Positions 58,448-64,000 of a DNA stretch of 64,000 nt are shown here, one piece after another (the stretch's first letter is position 1; each line of letters opens with the position of its first letter). A program made the position numbers and the translations under genes. The notes beneath the pieces are model-generated. The model saw nothing but the letters and a program-made list of their open reading frames with translations. It searched no databases and was not told the DNA's origin. This DNA is from an uncultured Prevotella sp. (GTDB lineage: Bacteria > Bacteroidota > Bacteroidia > Bacteroidales > Bacteroidaceae), in contig CAAGPV010000015.1 of the NCBI GenBank assembly GCA_900771975.1, forward strand, positions 14,971 to 78,970. The letters run 5' to 3'.

Positions 58448-61193
58448 TTTCCTTCTTGTATTGTGATGGCAGACAGCCGTATTCTTCCTTGAATAACTTG
58501 GCGAATTGTTTTGGCGACAAGCCTATGTTGTAGGCTATCTCTGAGATGGAGAGGTCGCTGTCCTGAAGATAGTCAAGGCCGTGCTTTAGGCGTATGGCTC
58601 GCATAAACTCCAGCGGCGACTTGTCGGTCGTAGCCATCAGTTTCTTGTAGAGTGCACTTCTGCTCAGGTTCATTTCTTCGCTGAAGTTCTCAACGCTGAA
58701 CTCTGATTCCGTCAGGTGTTGCTCAATGATGGCTGTGGCTCTGGCTATCCATGCATCTTCCTGTTTTCTCTGAACATCAGGCTCTTTCTCTTCCCCGTTG
58801 TCCTGCGCCACAGAAGTTTTTGGGGCAGATGGTGAAGGGTCTGCCTTTTTTCTGATGTTCGTTCTTTTCCTTACTTGCCAGAAGATAAGCAGAAGGATAA
58901 GGGCATAGAGCGTGAATGCTTTTCCTGACAGCCATGATGGGGGCAGGACGCAGAATGTGAGAGCTGCTGTCGTGTCGTCATTACCATCAAGGGCTTTCAC
59001 ATGCAGAGTGTGTTTTCCGAAGGATGGCTTTCCGAGCATAATGCAGTTGCCGTCAGAAACCTTCCATTCTTCCTCGTCGTCCATACGGTAAGCGAAATTG
59101 AAAGGGGCTGCATGTGTATAATCCAGTGTCGATACGAACAGCTTTACTTCGTCGTTATGCTTTAATTCCAGATTCTCAGACATGTCGGAAGGGAAGGCCA
59201 TCACTTCGTCGTTGATGCGCAATTCGGTGAACACCACATGCCTGGTCTTGACACTCTCTCCCAGAAGCGAAGGGGTAAGGCGTACGTATTTGCCGCTTCC
59301 TCCCGCCAGAATGTCCCCATTGTCGGCGCAGTAAATGGCTTTCTTGCAGAAGGTGATGTCACCCAGACCGTCTCTGTCCACCAGCTTTCTGAAATGGAAA
59401 GCATAGAAGCCTTTCTCGTTCTTGACCACCCTTACATTAAAGAGAGCTTTGCTCGTGGTTATCCAAATACCGCCTTGCTGGTCGCTCGTAATGGCAAGCG
59501 CGTTGTTAAGTTCTTCGTCCTTGTCAAAGGTCTTGAGCAGTCGGAAATGGGCATCGTACACCCTCACTTCTTCGTTGGTGCAAACCCATCTCAGCTTTCT
59601 GCTGTCAGCGTATACGGCATTGATGCATGCGGTATGCAACTCCTTTGCCGGCACGTCTTCCGGTTGTCTCTTGGCGTCGAGCTGATACAGGCCTGTACTG
59701 GTGGCTACGAGCATCATGTCTTCTTCCTTGCTGTATGTCAGGTCTGTGATGGCATTGGTGCGCAAGCAGGAGTTGTGGAAGGTGTAGTTCTTGTATATGC
59801 CTTGAGGTGTGATGCAGCACAATCCGTTAATCATTCCTCCTATCCAGAACCATCCTTTCTTGTCCTTTATCACGCGTCGGGCATATTTCATTGGCGTATG
59901 TTCTTGCCAAAGAGGATGTATCTGGGCATCGGGTGTAAGCTGATAGACGCCTCCTCCGTACGTACCCAGATAGATGTTCTTGTCGTTTGCCAGTATGCCA
60001 CCTATCACCTGATTGTTCTTGAGCGTACTGTTGCCGGCTTGGTAAAGTTTGCCCGTGGCTTCGCAGTAAAGTCCGTTGCCGTCATAGCCTATCCATAGCT
60101 TGCCCGTACCGTCTTGGCACATGAAGCCGATGTCCTCATTCAATGGGGTTTGGATGACGGAGATGCATGTGTTGTTGAGGTTGGTAAAGGCTACGCCCAC
60201 CTTCGACGTGCCTATCCAAGCCATGTTCTCATCGTCGATAAGTATGGTGTAGATATGGTTGCTGGTAAGCGGATAGAGACAGTTCTCGTTTCTTGTTATT
60301 CGTGTAATGTTGCCATTGGTATGTCTGATGATGATGCCGGAGCTGTTGGTGCCTATCCATAGGTTGCCTTGTCTGTCTTCTGCCAGAGTACAGACGTTTT
60401 CGTCACAAACCTTTTCCAGAGTTGTCTGTGACGTTACTTTCTCCCATGATGTATTGCCGAGAGGCAGACGGTAAAGACCGTGTACGTATTGGTCGTATGT
60501 CCATACATTGCCTTGTATGTCCTGATAAATCTTCAGGTCCTTCGCCTTGGCTTGCGCGGGGTAGGAAGCCAGAAGGAAGGCGTTCTTCTGTCTCATATTA
60601 AGACGATAGATGCTTCCCTTTCCGGTCAGAGCGTATGCGATGCCGTCACGACAAGATACTGACGTAGGTGGTTCGGCGAGGCTCATCTGTAGCAGACGGT
60701 GCTCGTCGTACATATAATAATATAAGGTATTGCCGGAGAGATACCATAGATTCTTGTCATGGTCGACGATCACTTTGCCGGCTGCTGTCTTTGAAGATTT
60801 GTGGGAGGCGGGCTTTATGCCCAGTCTGGCGAGCAGGTCGTAGGCATTGTCCGTCATACAGTCTTTCTCGGGATTGTAGCAGAAGGTATGACCGTCGTAA
60901 GTGGTTACCCATATCTGCGCTGCCTTGTCCTGCGCCACCCGTAGGATGTTGACGTTCTTCCTGCCGTCCTTCTGGGTGAGCGTATAGGTGCGGTTGCAGA
61001 ATCCGTCGTATCTGGAAAGGCCGTTCAGAGTGCCGAACCACATATAGCCTTGCTGGTCTTTCAGAATGGAGCGCACGTAATTGTCGCTCAATCCGGACTG
61101 GATGTCGATGGAGCGAAAACAGTATTGCGCCTTTGAAAGGGTGGCTGACAACAATAAAACTATGATGGCGATAAGGCATTTTGTCTTGTTCAT
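58440..61193 (-). CDS. Membrane regulator: beta-propeller sensor, Y_Y_Y domain and AraC DNA-binding domain, without kinase
   Basis: The 917-residue protein starts with a signal peptide (LIAIIVLLLSATLSKAQ). Two-component-regulator propeller repeats follow (GLSDNYVRSILKDQQGYMWF, CTLAEDRQGNLWIGTNSSGI and others). A Y_Y_Y domain comes next (about 690-750), then one membrane helix (about 757-775, FTLYALILLLIFW) and a C-terminal AraC domain (about 812-915, FSEEMNLSRSALYKKLMA, SISEIAYNIGLSPKQFAKLF). Hybrid two-component proteins of this family carry kinase and receiver domains between helix and AraC; both are absent. It is divergent from the esterase gene and probably controls it in response to a glycan. 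Confidence 0.85.
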   Translation of the reverse strand: MNKTKCLIAIIVLLLSATLSKAQYCFRSIDIQSGLSDNYVRSILKDQQGYMWFGTLNGLSRYDGFCNRTYTLTQKDGRKNVNILRVAQDKAAQIWVTTYDGHTFCYNPEKDCMTDNAYDLLARLGIKPASHKSSKTAAGKVIVDHDKNLWYLSGNTLYYYMYDEHRLLQMSLAEPPTSVSCRDGIAYALTGKGSIYRLNMRQKNAFLLASYPAQAKAKDLKIYQDIQGNVWTYDQYVHGLYRLPLGNTSWEKVTSQTTLEKVCDENVCTLAEDRQGNLWIGTNSSGIIIRHTNGNITRITRNENCLYPLTSNHIYTILIDDENMAWIGTSKVGVAFTNLNNTCISVIQTPLNEDIGFMCQDGTGKLWIGYDGNGLYCEATGKLYQAGNSTLKNNQVIGGILANDKNIYLGTYGGGVYQLTPDAQIHPLWQEHTPMKYARRVIKDKKGWFWIGGMINGLCCITPQGIYKNYTFHNSCLRTNAITDLTYSKEEDMMLVATSTGLYQLDAKRQPEDVPAKELHTACINAVYADSRKLRWVCTNEEVRVYDAHFRLLKTFDKDEELNNALAITSDQQGGIWITTSKALFNVRVVKNEKGFYAFHFRKLVDRDGLGDITFCKKAIYCADNGDILAGGSGKYVRLTPSLLGESVKTRHVVFTELRINDEVMAFPSDMSENLELKHNDEVKLFVSTLDYTHAAPFNFAYRMDDEEEWKVSDGNCIMLGKPSFGKHTLHVKALDGNDDTTAALTFCVLPPSWLSGKAFTLYALILLLIFWQVRKRTNIRKKADPSPSAPKTSVAQDNGEEKEPDVQRKQEDAWIARATAIIEQHLTESEFSVENFSEEMNLSRSALYKKLMATTDKSPLEFMRAIRLKHGLDYLQDSDLSISEIAYNIGLSPKQFAKLFKEEYGCLPSQYKKESR

Positions 61194-61354
61194 ATTGCAA
61201 AGAAAGTGAGATTATTTGGATTTGCCAAATCCTAAAGGTGGAAATTCTTAAAGAAACAGCTTCCCGTTTGTGTATTTTATGTTCCCAAATGTGTATTTCC
61301 CCATTTGGGAAAGCCTCAAAATCATTTGAGACTAGCGGTTTATGCGAATTGTCC

Positions 61355-61362
61355 TATCTTTG
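61355..61362 (+). promoter_or_regulatory. -7 promoter element of the esterase gene
   Basis: TATCTTTG, 39 bases before ATG 61402. Confidence 0.65.
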
Positions 61363-61401
61363 CGTCCGTGAACAACTAAAAACCAAAACAACGTAAAACA
61401 C

Positions 61402-63492
61402 ATGAGAAGGTTTTTCTTATTATTCATCTCCCTATTTATATTTATAGGGATGAGAGCGGGGACCGTTGAGGTGAAGACAAACGTCTGGAGCGGAACCCAA
61501 GAGATGGATGCCAACTGGAGCAACTGGCTCAACATCCCGTCTTCTGATTTCAATGATGCCGAGGTGGGCAATGTTCTCTCGGTATACGTATCGCAAATCT
61601 CTGCCTCTTGTGGTCAGGTGATGCTTAACACTGGCAGCTGGGCAGCGATGCCGGGAGCAGAGAGTGCTAAGGTCGTTGAAAGCGCTCCTTGCGAGCTCAA
61701 GTGGGTGATAACCGAGGATATGCTCGCCGAACTGAAGGGTGGGGGCGTAATCGTGAAGGGAGTAGGTTATGATCTCTCAAGCGTAGACATCAAGCACAAG
61801 GTGGTGAAGGGCGATTCTGCCAACAAGGGCAATGCCTTTACCAATATCTGGACTGGTTCAGAGGTGATCAGCTGGACGCAAGGAAGCAACAACTCTGTTT
61901 TCGTGAATGCTGCTGACCTCACCGATAAGTTGGCTGATGCCAAGGCAGGCGATAAGCTCCGCATGAGCTATTCAGGTCTCGGATTCGGTACGGCTCAGGG
62001 TAAGATACTTGCCAACTGGACATCTCTTATCGACTTGCAGACTGCCAAGTTTACGGGCGGTAGCTACTTTGAGTACACCTTGACAGACGAATGGCTGACT
62101 GCCATCAAGGAGAAAGGACTTCGTGTGAGCGGCATCGGATATACTCTTAACAGCATCGACCTGGTGACACCGGAGAAGGAATACAGCATCATTGCCCAGA
62201 ATGATGATGCTGACATCAAGGCTTGGGAAGGCGATGAGACACCAAAGCTCGGCATGACCATTACCAACATCGAGAGCATGGAAGTGACCGTGCCTTACAA
62301 AGTGACGCTGATGAGGGATATGGTGGATGACGATACGCAGACACACAGCATCTATCAGACCTATTCGCAGGATGTGACGCTGGCTGCCGGCGAGACAAAG
62401 CACGTTGACTTGGTGTTCGACGGCCTTAAAGAGCCGGGATTCTACAATCTTACAGCCAACGTTGACCATAACGACGTCTGCTCATACAATATCGGTTATG
62501 ATCCTAAGAATGTGCCTATTAAGGCCACCACTCCGAACGACTTCTGGAGCTATTGGCAGGAAGGACTCGACGAGCTGGCAGCTACTGACGCTGACATCCG
62601 GATGGAGGAACTGACCGACAAGAGTTCGGACAAGCGCAAGATTTATCTTGTGACGATGAAGTCTGTAGCTGACAGCAAGGGCGGAAGTCCCGTAACCATC
62701 CGTGGTTATTACGCAGAGCCGACGGCTGAGGGCAAGTATCCGACAATCATCCATTATCAGGGCACGGATGGCGGTAGCGGCACACCATGGTGTGTTGGAG
62801 CAGATGACAATCCTGAATATTGCGAGTTCATACTCTCCACACGCGGACAGATGCTCAACAATCGTGAACCGAACCTTGATGACAACGTATATGGCCGTGA
62901 TGATAATGGCAAGACCGACTATTACTCATACGGTTGGGGCGACAAGGAGAAGCATTATTATCGCGGAGCTTATCTTGACTGTGTGAGAGCCATCGACTTC
63001 GTGAAGACTCGTGAGAAGGTGGATGCCAATAATCTTTATGCTGCCGGTGGCAGCCAGGGTGGTTGCTTCACTTATGTGGCAGAGGGCTTGTCTGGAGCTT
63101 TCAGAGCCATCGCTCCTTCCATCACTGGTCATGCAGACTTTGAGGAAGGCATGAAGATAGTGAACTGGCCTCGTGCCAACTTCTTGGCTGCAGCCGAAAA
63201 ACTCGGTATGACAACGGAGCAGATGAACGAGTTCAACTCGTACTTCGATGTTATGAACTTCTCTGAGCACGTGACGTGCCCTGTCATCTCTTGCTTCAGC
63301 TTGCAGGACACTACAGACCCGACACGTACCAATCTTGCTCCGTTCAACTTGCTCGACAAGGTGAATGCAGAGGACAAGGTGTATATCATCAATCCGTTCT
63401 TGGGGCATGCCACACCAGCCGATTGGGGCAGCAAGTATATGGCGTTCTTCAAGAAGTATTACGTGGATACGACGACAGCCATCAACCAGTAA
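61402..63492 (+). CDS. Secreted CE7-type (acetyl xylan esterase-like) alpha/beta hydrolase
   Basis: The 696-residue protein has a signal peptide (MRRFFLLFISLFIFIGMRAG), two similar N-terminal beta-sandwich modules (about 22-135 and 140-265, NVWSGTQEM and NIWTGSEVI) and a C-terminal esterase domain (about 375-690). The nucleophile is in AAGGSQGGC (Ser near 552). The Asp near 635 (SLQDTTDP) and His near 668 (FLGHATPADWG) complete a triad spaced as in CE7 esterases, which remove acetyl groups from xylan-type sugars. The divergent regulator is the likely controller. A T9SS-like tail lies just beyond the stop in another frame. Confidence 0.8.
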   Translation: MRRFFLLFISLFIFIGMRAGTVEVKTNVWSGTQEMDANWSNWLNIPSSDFNDAEVGNVLSVYVSQISASCGQVMLNTGSWAAMPGAESAKVVESAPCELKWVITEDMLAELKGGGVIVKGVGYDLSSVDIKHKVVKGDSANKGNAFTNIWTGSEVISWTQGSNNSVFVNAADLTDKLADAKAGDKLRMSYSGLGFGTAQGKILANWTSLIDLQTAKFTGGSYFEYTLTDEWLTAIKEKGLRVSGIGYTLNSIDLVTPEKEYSIIAQNDDADIKAWEGDETPKLGMTITNIESMEVTVPYKVTLMRDMVDDDTQTHSIYQTYSQDVTLAAGETKHVDLVFDGLKEPGFYNLTANVDHNDVCSYNIGYDPKNVPIKATTPNDFWSYWQEGLDELAATDADIRMEELTDKSSDKRKIYLVTMKSVADSKGGSPVTIRGYYAEPTAEGKYPTIIHYQGTDGGSGTPWCVGADDNPEYCEFILSTRGQMLNNREPNLDDNVYGRDDNGKTDYYSYGWGDKEKHYYRGAYLDCVRAIDFVKTREKVDANNLYAAGGSQGGCFTYVAEGLSGAFRAIAPSITGHADFEEGMKIVNWPRANFLAAAEKLGMTTEQMNEFNSYFDVMNFSEHVTCPVISCFSLQDTTDPTRTNLAPFNLLDKVNAEDKVYIINPFLGHATPADWGSKYMAFFKKYYVDTTTAINQ

Positions 63493-63630
63493 AGGATGTT
63501 GAGACCATACCTCCCGTCAATGTCTATACCATTGACGGGAGGCAGGTGAAGGCTGGTGCCGCAAATGTGTAAGGTCTTGACAAAGGCATCTATATCGACA
63601 ATGGCAAAAAGCTGTTGGTAAGGAAAGTTC
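63493..63630 (+). pseudogene. Out-of-frame T9SS C-terminal domain of the esterase
   Basis: In the frame shifted by one base backwards the sequence reads KDVETIPPVNVYTIDGRQVK, a stop at 63570-63572, then GLDKGIYIDNGKKLLVRK. This is a type IX sorting tail. A frameshift at the esterase stop and one nonsense codon separate it from the protein. Confidence 0.7.
63510..63542 (+). terminator. Perfect 13-bp hairpin in the esterase tail
   Basis: CCTCCCGTCAATG (63510-63522) pairs exactly with CATTGACGGGAGG (63530-63542), 17 bases after the esterase stop. There is no T-run. Confidence 0.45.
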
Positions 63631-63671
63631 AGTACAATAGATTATGTTTCCTGCATGCAAAAGTATGAAAT

Positions 63672-63770
63672 TTATTCCATGGCGCATCCATTCCACCAAA
63701 AATATTTATCCCAGACCAAATCAATCGTGATTTCTTGAAATGGAGATGGGATAACTATAACGGAGTATAA
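63672..63770 (+). pseudogene. Short gene-end remnant
   Basis: One frame reads GASIPPKIFIPDQINRDFLK then WRWDNYNGV and stops at 63768-63770; it is closed upstream after a few codons. It looks like the end of an unidentified gene. Confidence 0.3.
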
Positions 63771-63796
63771 ACTTTAATGACAGAAATATAGACAAA

Positions 63797-63840
63797 CCTG
63801 TCGGCAGTGAACAATCTTCACTATCGACAGGCTTTCGCTT
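63797..63840 (+). terminator. Nested hairpin terminator
   Basis: CCTGTCG (63797-63803) pairs with CGACAGG (63825-63831) and encloses AGTGAA/TTCACT; CTTTCGCTTT follows. Confidence 0.65.
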
Positions 63841-63930
63841 TATGTCCACCAAATTGACGCTAACGGAAGTTAAAAATCCTAACTCGCTCTAAATTGGACT
63901 TTGATTGAAAATCAAGAAGTTGGGTGTTTG

Positions 63931-63981
63931 CCTATATTATATAGGTAACAATATGGAAACGAGCGGACTTCTGCTCGTTTC
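63931..63981. promoter_or_regulatory. Palindrome and hairpin at the window end
   Basis: CCTATATTATATAGG (63931-63945) is an inverted repeat around one base. GAAACGAGC (63956-63964) pairs with GCTCGTTTC (63973-63981). They may belong to a gene starting beyond the window. Confidence 0.4.
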
Positions 63982-64000
63982 TGTATTTTGCAATATGCAA

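Overview
This window looks like the chromosome of a Prevotella-like member of the Bacteroidales. Most genes are preceded by the Bacteroidetes -7 element TAnnTTTG. Several families are typical of the group: secreted proteins with a type IX secretion (T9SS)-like C-terminal tail, a two-component-type beta-propeller regulator, a class III fructose bisphosphatase and an HU-like/SPOR protein. This assignment is inference; there is no rRNA in the window.

Layout. 0-2.5 kb: an ECF sigma factor, a one-pass anti-sigma-like protein and a secreted protein. 2.5-5.1 kb: a BASS-type transporter, a decayed surface-protein gene and a membrane-anchored LuxR-type regulator behind phased GGCGCAA repeats. 5.1-16.2 kb: an accessory block in which fragments of four recurring genes (here called A, B, C and D) alternate with unrelated cargo. 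The cargo is two DUF4143-type AAA ATPases, a TonB-like protein with a radical-SAM enzyme, an AbiE toxin-antitoxin pair and a PD-(D/E)XK nuclease. The block ends next to tRNA-Arg(ACG). 16.4-29.2 kb: a run of 12 minus-strand genes with gaps of at most about 50 bases (purU, hisH, hisA, hisF, hisIE, an ftsE-like ATPase, lysC, lysA, two glycosyltransferases, fbp, nhaC), probably one or a few long transcripts. 29.2-33.5 kb: a small surface protein, an FHA protein, an HU-like/SPOR protein, rfbC, a lipoprotein and a 52-residue membrane protein. 33.7-38.3 kb: a type III restriction-modification pair. 38.8-44.9 kb: an HD hydrolase, ogt, an AraC regulator with a shortened DUF362-like lipoprotein, a sugar acetyltransferase, a decarboxylase/cupin protein and a divergent DXS-like enzyme.

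45-55 kb is a second plastic region. It holds a third DUF4143 ATPase behind three 33-bp-spaced operator repeats and a broken HigBA pair. It also holds what I consider the main discovery: a 483-residue TnpB-like RuvC nuclease with no zinc ribbon, followed by a structured 197-base spacer region and then a CRISPR array of five 36-base repeats with 29-30-base spacers. A protein with an RNxxxH (HEPN) motif follows directly. There are no cas1, cas2 or tnpA genes, so this looks like a minimal type V CRISPR system derived from TnpB. Fragments of two transposases and two clusters of 22-bp tandem repeats follow.

55-64 kb: a WYL regulator facing recQ, then a kinase-less beta-propeller/AraC membrane regulator divergent from a secreted CE7-type esterase. 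The esterase's T9SS tail lies just past its stop codon in another frame.

All calls come from reading the sequence; no database search was possible. Domain names rest on recognised motifs, and operator, promoter and RNA structure calls are predictions.
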